DNA from: Darksidea phi | Taxonomy: Eukaryota > Ascomycota > Dothideomycetes > Pleosporales > Lentitheciaceae | Reading direction: 5' to 3' | Assembly (NCBI GenBank): GCA_030770425.1 | Contig: JASJFT010000013.1 | Location: forward strand, 62,001-126,000 | Length of the DNA: 64,000 nucleotides | In this document: positions 33,761 to 46,207 of the stretch, piece after piece | Position numbering within the stretch: position 1 is the stretch's first letter | Layout: each line of letters begins with the position of its first letter | The notes under the pieces: model-generated | What the model saw: only the letters and a program-made list of their open reading frames with translations | What the model was told of the DNA's origin: nothing | Databases searched by the model: none | Program-made: the position numbers and the translations under genes

Positions 33761-36558
33761 GGCAATACTTTCTACATCTATGCGTACGACGCTCGAGGAG
33801 GGAAATGGCTGTTCAAATATGCTTGATAGCTAATACGTGTTTCTTAAATACTTTTAGAACTCGGGTCGTCCCTAACTCAAAACTAGGGTCGTCCATCACA
33901 TCTCCCATATCTGACTGCATGTGTTTGGGGGCCAAATTTAAGTTGATCTGCCCCCTATTGGAGAGTGCAACAGAAGCCGCAGGCGTTCAATATATAGGGT
34001 CCGCGTTGACCAATCGAATTCCAAGTTCGCGGCGCAACAATAAGTCCCTATTCGCAGCTTCAAATCCTAGCTCTGCACGCATATACGAATTACCGAAAAC
34101 GTACTATAGCCCCGCAAAGCATCCAATTGGACGTTCGGCGCGGCCATAAGCCGACGCTGATTGATATCTACCTTACTCGATGATAAGGCTCTGCTGGACG
34201 TATGGAGAGGTCAAGTCTCTTCCCTTCGCTCCCAGCCTTACAATCTCGCAGGAGGAAAGCTGAGCGTGTGTTGTATTTTCTATTATGGCCATGCACCCTG
34301 TTTCGAGCGCTTGCAGAAGCCAGCGGTGCGGCCGTTCGGTATATCGCATGCCCGCTGACTATCACGTGAGCCGTGTAGGCTTACTGAACACTGACGCTGT
34401 TAAATAACGGCTAGGCCTCTTCTGTACAGTAAGGATGTAGATTTTAGATGGGTTCAGAACTTCCGTTTTGACCGACTCCCCGCAATCGCCCGTCTTCCTT
34501 AGCAGTCTCGTGAAGAATTCCTCTCCAGACATGGTACTCATAAAAGCAACACAAGCACGTCATCTGAAAATGCACGTCTTGTATTGTGAAAGCTGTAGGC
34601 TTGCCAGCCATTTCAACACCCCGCCATCGCTCACCTCCCTTCGTCCATTATAACCTTTTAAGCCGCCCATGAGACCATCGTGTTCCCCGCGCAAATCCCC
34701 CGCACTATCCAGCAATTTATCCCGGCCATTGTCGTTCGATCTCGCTCCCCCTTGCACCCCATACTGCAGAGTTCCGTATCATAACCGGAAATAGATGAAC
34801 AGCGCCCACCTCGCATCCGATCTTCATCCACACCACACATCGAAAGAATGTTCTTCGAAGCTGTTTTCATGCGACGGGAGCTTTTGTTAGTATAAAAACA
34901 TAGCAGATATATTGCTATTGCTGTTTTATCCTTGCTCTTAAGTGTGGTTTTATGAAATGGTGCAGCGGGGGCTGATGGGGGGTACGGGTAGGTACATATC
35001 GAAGGCGCGTGACCGGAAGGATTGTCTTGATGGACATGGGTGGATTGGATTGGGTGGCTAGAGTTGCAAGAAACATGGTGCGGTTACCTCGAAAGGCATT
35101 GCCTAGCTCAAAGCTTGCAAGTGGAGCGGCGAGGATAGTCGTTGTGCGACCTGTTTTAGAGATCAGCGGTACATGCCGACTGATCAGTCTGTCGCTTTGG
35201 ATTCTTACAAGGATCTCCCTATGGCTCTTTGACCACAGCCCGACAACCTCTTGCTGCCCATCGTACTCTAGTGAGAGCAGATCGACGGCTTTATAGCTAG
35301 GCCAATCTCTACGTTAAGGATACGTATCACAATGAAGATGCGTACGGTAAAGAAGTACACTGGACGCTGTATGGCGGAAAGGGGAATATTGGAACCAAAT
35401 CTGCATTGCCCCTGCAAGTACAAACCCAGTCCCACCCGTCTCCGCCATGCGAGGCTCTAGGCGTAATCTCATCGACGTTACCCACAAATCAGATTCCGTA
35501 TCTGACTGTCATTCGTCCCGTTCCCGCCAGCAATCACGTACAACGGTAAGCAGTCCTATAGGCGTTCAACGGTCGGTGTGCAGAACACCTGTTCAGTGAC
35601 CAATACTACCCGTGTGATTCGAAGGCAGCTAAACTTACTGCAACTTAGGTTCTACATGCGGTAAATGCCTGGGGAAACCATGAACATGGGGCGGATTATG
35701 AAAAGTTGATGCAACTCGTCACTCATGCTGGACAACTGGTCTAACGAGGCGTTGCTTCAGTTGCAATCCGCTGCTACGTGGTAGCATGTTCATAAGATAG
35801 AACGAATAGAGAGTTACGGCTTGAAAGGGTTGATGATGGACCGGTAGCAAAGCTATTGTCCTAAAGGTCACAATGTAAGCTACCTGCGAATAAGAATTCG
35901 ATCAAGTCTAGAATTCTACTTGGCCGAACCATCGGAGAGCATGCATCTGCAAAGAAGCACTTATAGAACAGCTTCCTTACTCATTAAGGAAGAGAAATGT
36001 TGGGAGTACCGTGACGAGACGGCTCGTTGCTGCATGTACGGCGACCTCCGCCCCTACGCTAGAGCTGCTAGCATATTATCTGTTTCAACCATGTCGAGAG
36101 CGTTAGGGCATATACATGGCCTTCTATTGGCATTGACGTTTAGTTGATAGATACTTGACGTGTGTCATATCTAATACTGCCATGTTCGAAACATCATCTC
36201 GTCGATATTAGTGTTTACAGCTCTACAACTCTATTATCGAGTATAAAGTGTGGGTATAGCACCTCTACTGTGTATAAACTCTTACTGTGTTTCGTGCGGA
36301 CCTTACAAAAGAGACTCCCACTTTGCAAATCCAAATCAAATGGGCGACAAGTGCTGCGAGTGGTCAAGTTGCAGGGCCGAGCTAGAGGATTGCCAGTATT
36401 CTTCTTCAATGGTCATGGCCGTGGGGCCATTGGGAAATTTTATCGGCTGCGGCGGTTGAACGTTTGTGGCCATTGCCTGCGACCGCCCACTTCATTTTTC
36501 CATCTCAAAGCCTCAGCTTGGTTTAAAACGTAAGCCTGTCTCGCCGCCTCCTTGTATC
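33761..36558. other. Large gene-poor region
   Basis: This 2.8 kb between divergently oriented genes has no supported gene. It holds a copy of the 20-bp repeat at 34279-34298 and a GGGTCGTCC direct duplication at about 33863-33893. The sequence is close to random in all frames and may contain eroded transposon sequence. Confidence 0.5.
34279..34298. repeat. 20-bp direct repeat, copy 2
   Basis: Identical to 31092-31111. The bases just upstream are weakly similar between copies, and the downstream sequences diverge. Confidence 0.85.
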
Positions 36559-39536
36559 ATGCATTTCAATCCGTTCCGTTTTATTGATCTTTCACGCCCC
36601 GTTATATTGTTTTGCTCCAGACGTCCCCCCATTCTGCGTCATGGCGAACCAGTCTGGGATCCTACTCTCGAGACTTGGGATACATTCAGCTCTTTCCATG
36701 GGGAACATGGTACCCAACACCAATCGGCCCCTTTCGAGCAGCAATATCAAGACCCGGCTGCAGATCCGCCAGCAGCCGACCCTGAACCTCAGAACCACCT
36801 CGCCGTTAACCGGTCGATAGAGGCGACAGTCGCGCAACCGAGCGGGACACCTCGCAAAAGACGTCAGCCTCGGATCTCCCGGGACGCAAAAAAGATCCTG
36901 ACGGACTATTACACACATACTCCTTACCCTCTTCCTTGGGAAATCGATGTTCTCGCGCACGAAACCGACTTGGGAGCCCACAGAGTCAGAAATTGGTTTA
37001 GCAACGCTCGCGCGAGACAGCCCTTGCAAGGTGAGCCCACATACCATCATTGAGATAGCCCGATGCAGTGCACAAACCCACATACTGGCTACTGGTATTG
37101 GCCAGCTCCTCTTCTGGCGCCATGTCGCGTTCAGATGGCATTCTAGTGCGCGGGAGGATATGCATGCTATATGGACAACCTTTTCAGTACCAATTCTGTC
37201 GGACACATGCTGATTCTATTTACTGTAGATGCGGATGCACAAAACCCCCGATTATCCAAAGACAGCCTTGACAAGCTCTCAAATGACCTCGATTTGCAAT
37301 CCACCCAACAGCCACCTATGGAGGCTTGAATGTCATCCTCTTCGGATCCGGTGGCAGTCACTGCAATTGAGGCAGCGGCAGCAGCGGCATTGAGAGGCAT
37401 CTCACATGTCTCAAGTGCTACTGCGGTGAGCAGAGCTCCGTCAGGCTTTTCAGCAGCTGCCGGTATTTTAGCGCGATAAAGCTGTCGTTGATTCAGCCTT
37501 TTGTTACTGTGTTTTTTGCGTTGAAGCACCTAGCTAACTTCTTCGCATCTAGGGTGAGCAAAGCTGAGTATAACTTTCTTCGCTAGCGGGGCCGACAGCA
37601 GAAGTAGCAAGTGCGCCGTAGCTATATTGCTCGCGGAGGAGCTCTACAGGCGCAGGAAAGCCAGCGTTTAGCTGATCAAGCAGAAAATGAGGTGCTAGAG
37701 GAGGGTCAGCGCGAGGGTCAGTGAGCGCGCCAGCGCGCACCACCAACGTGCTCGAAGTGCCATATTCAAGGCCATAATAGGACTCAATGTAGAGCTATCT
37801 AGGAAGCCTGTCTATAGAATTTCAATTACAAAATATTCTGGCGTTGTGGCGCAATCAGTCAAAAACGCGCATTGATTTTGGTGAGGTGGGCGGGATGACT
37901 CGTTATGCGAATCCAAATCAAAAAACGAAGAAAAACGAATGTAATCCACACTTCCCAGAACCTACCCTTTTAGGCAATCTAAAGCAACTTCATCAGCAGA
38001 TCGCCTACTGCCGTCAGCATTCACATCTTTCCTTCATCTGCAGGCTCTGTTGCGACGCGAAATACTAGGGTTTCGGCTTCCTCAAGGGATAGCAATGCTT
38101 CGTCGCAACGTAGTCGCCGTCGGGGTCGGAAACGCATCGTATCAACAAAGCCTTATCCGACTGCCCAAGAACGCAAAGCGACTCAACAACCCGCATCATC
38201 CACCAATCCTGAGCAATCTTCGGATAAAGATGCCGAAAGGAGTGAGCAGCTGAGGGAGCGCCCTTTCATCTGCACCTTCTGCGGGGACAGGTTTAAGAGC
38301 CAATATGAATGGACCCGCCACGAAGAAGCTCTCCATGTGCCGCAAACGACCCGGGTCTGCTGTGATGTGGAGAACCAGCATATCACTGAATGCCCGTTTT
38401 GCACCGCTTCCCATCCACCGGTAGACTATCAGCATCTGGCAGGTCATGCCTTGTTTACGTGCTGTTCCCGGCCAAAAGAGGAACGTACCTTTTATAGGCG
38501 GGACCATTTCGTACAACATCTCCATAATACCCATTATTCCAAGCTCAAACACCCAGATTCTAGTCTTGGATGTGCTAAGGGCTCAGGGTTTGGTTGCAGT
38601 ACTCTCGTAGATAAATGGCAGCGGCCTGCGCCACCGCTAGCGAAGGATGACCCAGCATTGCATTGTAGGTTCTGCGGGCACTGGGCGGCAACTTGGGAAG
38701 AACGCTGACATCATATATCGAACTACTTCAAGAACCGAAGCCGCCCCGATCTGTCAACTTGGTGGCTACATCGACTCCCAAATACTCTTTTGGATCTAAC
38801 AGACCTTCGGCAGTTTGGCCTTGTGCGATGCCGATATTGTCATCGCACGTTTGCTCCCGGTAATCGGAGGTATTGTTCTTGCAAAGTCTGGTCTTGCAGG
38901 TTCTTGGCTGATTTCATTTCGTTGATGTACAAGGACGAGTTTGGGGACTATACTTTTCCCACATTCATCACTCCAACATTCACCATGAACTTTCGGGACT
39001 GTGATCCGAAGTTCTATGGGTCATGCGAAGAGTTTTTGCAGCACCTTGCGCAATATCACAAAACACAAGACGCATGGGGCGTAGAACACTACGCCAATCT
39101 GGAACGAAATTATTGCACGACCAAACGACCGGTATACGGACCGGTCGATTCTGAGGAGCATATTGGGCATGTGCTTGGAACATTGCAGCGAGAAACAGAC
39201 TCGATTCCCATGGAGAATGCCTCAAGCCGTCGAATTTTGGCGCTCTCGAGGACTAGCTCGCCCGAGGAAACGCTAGATGTTAGCCCTCGCTTCTTCTTAG
39301 GCTTTTCGTCCGTCTTCTCTGAATTCCCGTCGCTGTACTACTTCAAAGATAGCAAGACATTGGCTGCGGACCGTCCGAAAGCTATTGGAGTTTCTGAACT
39401 CTCCAAGGGACATCTTAGCTCGCTTGTCATGAGCTCGGCGTTACTGGGAATGGGAAGCGCTGGATGGGTGCCGTCAATACGGAAGGACGATGAGACAGGG
39501 TGTATAGAACTTGGCCCAGAGGACGGTCATTCATGA
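36559..39536 (+). pseudogene. Homeodomain-C2H2 transcription factor, interrupted by two UGA codons
   Basis: This is a fungal homeobox plus C2H2 zinc-finger regulator. Exons 36559-37030, 37229-37462 and 38044-39536 join in phase to 733 codons. The homeodomain is at 99-154 (KRRQPRISRDAKK, VRNWFSNARAR). Zinc fingers follow: FICTFCGDRF with RHEEALH, a Cys/His-rich middle (ECPFC, FTCC, RDHFVQHLHNTHY), LHCRFCGHW, and a C-terminal CRYCHRTFAPGNRRYC. Two in-frame TGA codons break it: codon 191 (37327-37329) and codon 457 (38706-38708), the latter inside the LHCRFCGHW finger. Coding character continues past both in the same frame, and no intron fits around them. It is therefore a young pseudogene, a read-through gene or a sequencing-error case. 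Intron 2 is 581 nt and contains antisense coding-like sequence. Confidence 0.7.
37549..37800 (-). other. Antisense coding-like fragment inside a homeobox-gene intron
   Basis: On the minus strand an open stretch of about 80 codons reads YYGLEYGTSSTLVVRAGALT, then PHFLLDQLNAGF and PVELLREQYSYG, ending at a TAG at 37549. Its composition looks like protein rather than intron. It has stop codons immediately upstream and no start, so it is a fragment. It also carries CTATTATGGCC, shared with the 20-bp repeats at 31.1 and 34.3 kb. A transposon or captured gene piece is possible. I do not recognise it. Confidence 0.3.
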
Positions 39537-40217
39537 CTTGATTACTTGCCGGTTCCATTCTGCGAATTGTGCTGTGATCTGTCTATTTATACCTGGTGAA
39601 TAGCACCTGTCTGCCGAATATTGTGCCTGTCATCCCATCGCGATTATGATTGGCTCACGGCTCGACCTTGGATTCAGGACCACCAGAGAGGCCATAGAAA
39701 ATACGTTAGGCTAGAAGAGGCCAGCCTTCAAGATTGATGCCAGGCAATCGTTTATCATCTATCGATCTCGCCTTTCACATCGTGCAGCTTCAGCCTCGTC
39801 ACGGTTATCATGCCATCCGTTCCAGATCCTGGGTGGGAAAGAGAAGTAATAAGATCTAAAAGGACATGATGAAATATAGGAGGGATTGTATGCACCGGCG
39901 CGGTATCCTCGGATTCTGCAGCTCCAATTTACAAAGGTCTTGCGTGGTCTGAAGAGAAAACCGGCAGTCAAGCCATTGAGCAACACGTTCAAATATTGGC
40001 GTAGTATGATCAAGTGCACACCAGAACACTCGGTAGTAGAGTACAATGATCGACGATTGTATTCCAGTAGTAAGACTAATACTGTGCCATCGGGGAGGAA
40101 GCCAGAGCATATCGAAAGCTCTCGAACAACATCTGTGAGCATTACACAAGACGCTAGATAGATGTACAATAAACAAGAAAGGCAAGCAGTCATTACTCCA
40201 GCCGTTCAACACAACAA
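39537..40217. other. Intergenic spacer between convergent genes
   Basis: This holds the 3' flanks of the homeobox gene (plus) and the oxysterol-binding gene (minus). No other gene is visible. Confidence 0.55.
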
Positions 40218-43200
40218 TCAAAAGATATCCTCCAACCCATACTCTTCCCACTTCGTCTTGCCCTGCGCAACATCATGCCTGATTTTCCAATACTCGTGAT
40301 TGAACACCCAATATTCCTCGCCTGTGATTTCGCATCTACCCTTGGAGAACCACTTCGGCACAAACTCTTCGCCCTGTGCCTCTCTCTTCCTTCTGGTCGC
40401 CCTCTGTTTCTCCTCGACGCGATTCTTCTCTGTAACCGCAGTGTCGTACTCGCCGTCCTCCATAGCGCGCTGATCAGGTCTCAGCCTCGTATCTGTAGGC
40501 GCTATGATAGGACGAAGTTTATCTGGAATAGCGTTAAGTGTCACGACGAAGGGGGTGAGGTTAAAGGGAATGCCGGTGGGTCGCTCGTGTGCTTGCCACA
40601 CGAGGAAGGCTTTGTTGTCGCCGTGTTTGGCTTGCTTGGAGCCGCCTTTGTCGATGTCGGCGTCTTCGAAGCCGGGCGTGAAACGTGCGTAGATTTTGTC
40701 ATTCCAGCGACCACCGATGCTCCAGCGTGTTTTACCATCTGCATCAAGGACTTTGCCAATGGCCTGGTACGCTGAAGATGCTTTCCAGCCGCGTGGTTTG
40801 AAGTCAAGGAGGCAGACCTCGCCGGTTGTCCAGTTCTTGATTTCCATCAAGCCGTAATTGTCGACGGTGGGATTGCCGGTAATAATACCGATGACCGAGG
40901 ACGTGACCTTCTTCCATGTGTAAAGTTCTTCTTTGCCGCCAGTGGCAGTGGGGCGAAGGCGTAGGAACCATGTCCCTAGAGGGTTGATGTCGAAGGACTT
41001 GCCGTAGAACTTTGACTTGACCGAGGATTCACCCTGGAATTGTTAGTGTTAACGTGTCATCGTAGCACTTCAGAAGCTTACGTAGTAATCCCATTTTTTC
41101 GACTCGGCGTACGCAGCCCCAATCGGAGGATGATGGCTGACTTGTTCGATGAAGAAGCGGTAGCCCTTGTCAGGTCTCGCGTACTCGTAGGTTTCACCAA
41201 GTAGAGGATTGAACGGCTTGGCTACACGCCCGATGGTGGAAGCATACTCCGAAGCAGCGAAAGCAGCGACGTAAAGCAACCGCTCAGTGGAATCGGCGCG
41301 TTCAGCGGCAGTATCGATCAGATCAGTGTACTCCATGTCTTCTGCTACACGCTGAAGCAGGGAAGTCGGCTCGTTGAATGATACAGGTAGCGTCATCTTT
41401 GTCATGTCTTTGCCAATCATAGATTTCAGAATAGCCTGTGATATGTTAGCTGTGGCAGTGCGACTGCCGAACGATGCGCTTACCCATAGCGAGATCTTTG
41501 GCCTATTATCCTCATCCATGGCAAGCTTCTTTCGTATCCCATCTTCGTAACCTGCAAAGCCAGTGGCAATCTGTGAATATTTGCTCTCGAACAAGTCTCC
41601 GGTCGCAGCCGACATATCCGTCGGCTCAAGACCTGGACTGGTGACCGGTAATTCGGCGATTTCAACCTCTCCGGCACCAACAGCATCAAAGAACTCCTCG
41701 TCATCTTCAGAGTCGGATTCGGACATATCGGCGGCGATGTCGGCGAAGGTTGCTTTTCTTCGGATCTTCTGGTCGGAGAAACTCGGTTTGGTATTTACGG
41801 TGGGTCGTTCTTCTTTGGCCTCTTCAAAATCGTCTTCGTCGTCCGACGGCCTCTGCTCATCGCCCATCTCATATTCTTCTAATGCTTCTCGAAGAGCACG
41901 TTTGGTTTTCCTTCGCCTTTGCTCTGATTCGCCGATGCGGTTCTCAAGCTCCTCCTGCTCCTTAGCAACCTTGGCCATGCTCTCTTCCCACATCCGGCGA
42001 ACGTTCGCTTCTCGATCAAGTCGGTACTGCCAGTAAGCATCGCGGTCTCGCGAAATGCGCAACAAATCGCCAATGAGGCCCTTCAAATTGCCGACAGCCG
42101 ACTCGTATGATGCGAGCGCTTGAACTATAGTGGCATCTGAGATCTTCAGTGCTGGGTTCTGGGACACTTCCGCCTGCAGAGCAGAAGAAACCTGGGCTAG
42201 CAAATCGAGCTGCAGCTTCGCGGATTGAGCGGTAATGTTGAACGCATCCTTATTCTGCGGTCGTACCTCGTGACTGCTGGCATCGTCGCCGTAGTCTTCG
42301 TCGTCGTCCATGTCGCCTTCTACGGTAACAGTCCCAACATGACTGACTAATTTGCCCAGCTCGCCCCCAGCAACACTGGTCTCGTAGTTGCTATCACGAT
42401 CTTCAGCCATGCTTACGCCAGAGCGTGATGCTGCGTCTGGCCCGATTGAAGGGACGCCGAGAGATGTCGAAGGCACATTGAGCTTCGAGCTGGCAATCAT
42501 TGAGCTGTTGAGGCTCGATGCGTCGCCTTCTCTAATGGACGCATGCTTATCTAACTGCTCCAGCTTGGCCTGTTGAAGCATTTCCTGGTCTCGGTTGGTC
42601 CGTCGCTCTTCTTCGCGAGCTTCGTCTTTGGACCATTGAATGGCATTGTTGAGAGCCCAATACCATCGCTTCGCTTCAACCTGATGATTCGCCTTTAGAT
42701 GGTATTTTACCGACGATTTGCCCTGAATCTCGAAGCGTTGTTTGTCTTGAGGGTCCATGTACAGCTTTGCTATCCGCATGTTGATGGCGCCGCGGCATGC
42801 AGAACCAGTATCATCTTGGTGCTTGTAGTAGCTCAGCACACCATCCTCCAGTACAAACCACCGTAGCTTGTAGCCGCTCGTGTAGTTGGTCCATTTCTTG
42901 AGGTAGCCCTTCATCTCGCGAGACTCCTTTGCGCCCATGCCACTGTCCGGTGCGGCACCGGCTTGTGAACCTCCGGCAAGAATCGTCTTCTCCTGGATGC
43001 CCCTCTGCGCTGCCGCTGCAGCAGGCGAGCGCTTCAAGATGGCGCGAGTTCGGTCGTCTTTGGTATAATCCTGGGGCAGCTTGCCCTTTCGGTCTCTGCG
43101 AAACGGATCGGCACCATTCAAGAGCAGTAACTGCGCAAGCTTCACGTCCTTCTTCTTAGCCGCCTCGTGCAAAAGCGTGCCACCAGCCTCTACGACTGTA

Positions 43201-44212
43201 GTGTCTGTCGCCAGGTCTCCGCCATTGACATCCAACGTGCTCTTAACCCTGGGATCCTGCAGCAGTCTTTCTAATGATGCCATGTCCCCCGCCGCCACCA
43301 GTTGCTGGACCCTCCTCACATTAGTGTCGATGAAAAGCGATCGCGCGAGCTGCAGATGCTGGAAGATGTCCGGCGTGCGGGCGAGGTCCAGGGGTGTTTG
43401 GCCGTTGTAGTTGGTGATGGAGTCGTTGATGCCGGGGCGGTCGAGCAGCATGCGTACCACGGGTGTGCGGCCAAGGGTGGCTGCCAGATGGAGGGGTGTG
43501 TTGCCATCGCGGTCCCGGCCATTGATGTCGATGACTGAGTCAGGCCCCGATGTCGCATTCGACAGCACAAACTCAATCACAGGCACTTCGGCGCACTGGA
43601 TGGCCAGGTGCAGTATCGTGGTGCCCTCGGCCCGACTGGGTAGGGTCAGCGAGGTACTGCTCTCTTCGCTGTCTGCCGGTGCGGCCTGCTCCCTGATGGC
43701 CTTCGAGATGGCGGCCGTATCCCCATTGCGCAGTGACTCAAACACACGGAACAGCTTCACGGACTGCTCTATCGACGCGCCTTTTGGAGTGGGTGACAGC
43801 GGGGAGGCGGCATAGTTCGGCGACGTGGTGGTGGCATTCTCCTGCACATGCACACTGGACATGCTGGCGGAGAGGTGTGGGCGATGTTTCGTCGATGCGC
43901 TTCGGTGATGGCTGGGCACAGAGTGGTGGTGCGAGTTGCCGGCCTGTTGCTGTGAGCTGAGTGACGTCGCTGATGAGCTCGGGGGGAGGCCCTCGTTGGA
44001 GTCGGTCACGTCGGTCCGCGAAGAGACGCGCCCCAGGAGGTTCTTCACGCTGCTGGACTTGGATCGCTTGTGTCTGCGTAGTCGTCAGCCGCCCTATGCT
44101 CTCTTCAATTGTGCTCTGTAATGTCGGGGCGTGTTTATCCATTGAGCTGTGGTGGGGGGCCGCTGACTACTGCGTAGAGGTCGTGGAGGGGGCGTGGAAC
44201 TTACCCTTCCAT
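40218..44212 (-). CDS. Oxysterol-binding protein, Osh1/Osh2 type (ankyrin-PH-FFAT-ORD)
   Basis: This is a lipid-transfer protein moving sterol or PI4P at membrane contacts. Exons 44212-44205 (8 nt), 44073-41484, 41435-41082 and 41033-40218 (introns 131, 48 and 48 nt) give 1255 residues. Ankyrin repeats lie at about 150-360 (GNTPLHLAATLGRTPVVRML). A PH domain lies at about 395-495 (MKGYLKKWTNYTSGYKLRW). A FFAT motif near 795 (EEFFDAVG, after an acidic run) should bind ER VAP proteins. The ORD covers about 860 to the end (KSMIGKDMTKMTLPVSFNEP) with the signature EQVSHHPP. The long minus frame lacks an ATG at its upstream end. The start was set at 44212, where a tiny exon joins in phase to give MEGHKRSKSSSVK. 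The 48-nt intron at 41436 is in frame and open, so it could be missed, but removing it restores the ORD. Confidence 0.92.
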
Positions 44213-44672
44213 GGCGCCCGGGGCCGACTGGCCAGTAGATGCGGTGCGATATCTCAGATACACAGAGTTGAAAGTCTGTATGGGAGGGTATATTAATAAG
44301 GCGGAGATGGACACCAAGCAATAGCAACACTAGTTCTGTGCGACTTTGGAACACGAGCTTTGACGTAGTCGCGGGGCCAGACAGGGGCACGCCTCGGTAC
44401 GCCTTCGAATCAGCAGCTCGGGAGGCTGCCCCTACTTCTTGAATGAAGACTAGCAAAGCAATGTCAACGGTGGAGGATCCTAGATTATAGATGACGGGTT
44501 TGGCCACTCGGCGAAGGCTTCTCGGCGATGTAAATGGGTTGGTAGGAGGATATTCATGGGTGGCTTAGCAACCGACGATTATTCGTAAACTCCGTTCTGC
44601 AACTCCTGAGTGCTGACTGCAGATATGCTGCACGATTACATACATGGGATACTGTACACGGCTGTTCGAAAT
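44213..44672. other. Intergenic spacer
   Basis: This is the promoter side of the oxysterol-binding gene and the 3' flank of atp12. Nothing else is seen. Confidence 0.55.
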
Positions 44673-45812
44673 TTACGAGGATTCTCCGCCCACTAGAATT
44701 ATGACACTCCCGAGCTGTCTCCGCAGATCCTCCTTCTCGACATCGTGAGTATCCTCCACTTCTCCCCACTGACCTGTCTGCCACCGCACCTCTAAAGTCG
44801 AAGCCTCCTCGGCCTCTGCGATCCCGAAGCGGGCCGCATCAGCAGACTTGCGTGACTGCGCAAACGCTTCGCCCCATTCGTGGACGAGGCGCACTCCTAC
44901 GAGCAAGCTCTTGGAAGCCAGCACCGCGCGTTCTAAACCAGCAAGCTCGATTGCCGGCACTCCCGTCAACCAGCCGCGCACGATGCTCTTCGTCATCTCG
45001 GGCTGTGAAATGGGAATGATGCTGTCCGGGTCCAGAATTGGCTTGATCTCGGCGCCAGGCCAGACTTGGGTCGTCAGGTAGGCAATGATGGGGGTTGCGA
45101 CTTTCTGCTGGAGCTGGCGTAACGTGAGACCATGACGAGGAACTTCGTTCAGGACTCTCTCGGGTGCCCAGCAGAGCAGTGTGTCTGTGGCCAGGTAGCG
45201 CATCAGCATCGTGACGATACCCTCACGCAGCCTCGTGTTCCCTTCGGCATCGGCTTTTTTAATGTCTAGCGCTCGGGCTGCGAGGGATGTTATGGGTATA
45301 TAGTGCTCCTTTAGCGCTTGTTGGGCGCTCATGAGAAGATCCCATTCGAGCGCAATGGCGGTAGCGAGCTGGTGCTTGGAAGGCGGAAGCGTGAGGATCT
45401 CTTTGGCGGCTGTCCGGACCGGTCTGCTATCGAGCAACACTTGAAATCCATCTAGACCTTGTCAGTAACGTCTCATGATGCATAGAAGGCTGAAGCAATC
45501 ACCTTCCGTCTCCTTTACGGACACATCCTTCCAGAAGCGCTTCTGCAGCAGCGTTTTCCGTTCTGACGAGGTAGTGCGCACTTCGCGCGCCTGCTTCAGC
45601 AGTTCGGCCTGCTTTCTCTTCCTCGCGACCCTGTACAGTGCATCTGAAGGCGCCGGGGTAGGCGTCTCCGGCGGCGGACCGGGCACAGAGGGATGTGGTA
45701 ATGGCGTGGCGCGCAGAGCGGTGGATGTGTGCAGACAGCGGTACAGTGGGCGGGGTGCTTGTCGGGGCACCGACAGCCTCAGCGTCGCAAAGGCGGGACG
45801 GATCGACTCCAT
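44673..45812 (-). CDS. atp12: Mitochondrial F1-ATPase assembly chaperone Atp12
   Basis: This chaperone binds the F1 alpha subunit in the mitochondrial matrix during ATP synthase assembly. Exons 45812-45503 and 45451-44673 (intron 51 nt) give 362 residues. The N-terminus is a mitochondrial presequence (Arg/Ser/Ala-rich, no acids until about residue 50, CLHTSTALRAT). The Atp12 core starts at KRFWKDVSVKETED and crosses the intron to GFQVLLDSRPVRT. LPPSKHQLATAIALEWDLL and LMRYLATDTLLCW follow, and the family region ends with LASKSLLVGVRLVHEW. It is divergent from the Zn2Cys6 gene at 46208, with about 400 bp between them. Confidence 0.93.
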
Positions 45813-46207
45813 TGGATACTAACACGCAGGTTGAAGCGAAGGCGGGCTGGAGGGAGGAGTTGTCGTTGATCACCTCTGCGCACCTTTTGATGCGCCACGC
45901 TTGGGGCGCACAGTGGCGTCGGCACCAGCTTGTCGAGCCGTCTGGGGTCGGGAGAGCTCGCAACCCTCACGCATCAAATGCCGCCGCGCGCTCCCCACGG
46001 CCAGTCCGTCTCTCGCCGGCTTCCCATGATCATGTGCATTTTGGCCCGCCTTGTCTCCAGCCTTGTTGCAAGACCTGCCGCATCCTCGCCGCGCAATTGA
46101 CTGCATCTGCACCTTCGGCTGCCCCGCTCTGAGCCCCAGACCCCCACTCCGTCGCGAGCCTGGCCAGATGCGTGTCGCAACAGCACTTGACCAACGTCCC
46201 CTTTTTC
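45813..46207. other. Divergent intergenic promoter region
   Basis: The roughly 395 bp between atp12 (minus) and the Zn2Cys6 gene (plus) is probably a shared bidirectional promoter. No clear TATA box is seen. Confidence 0.5.
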
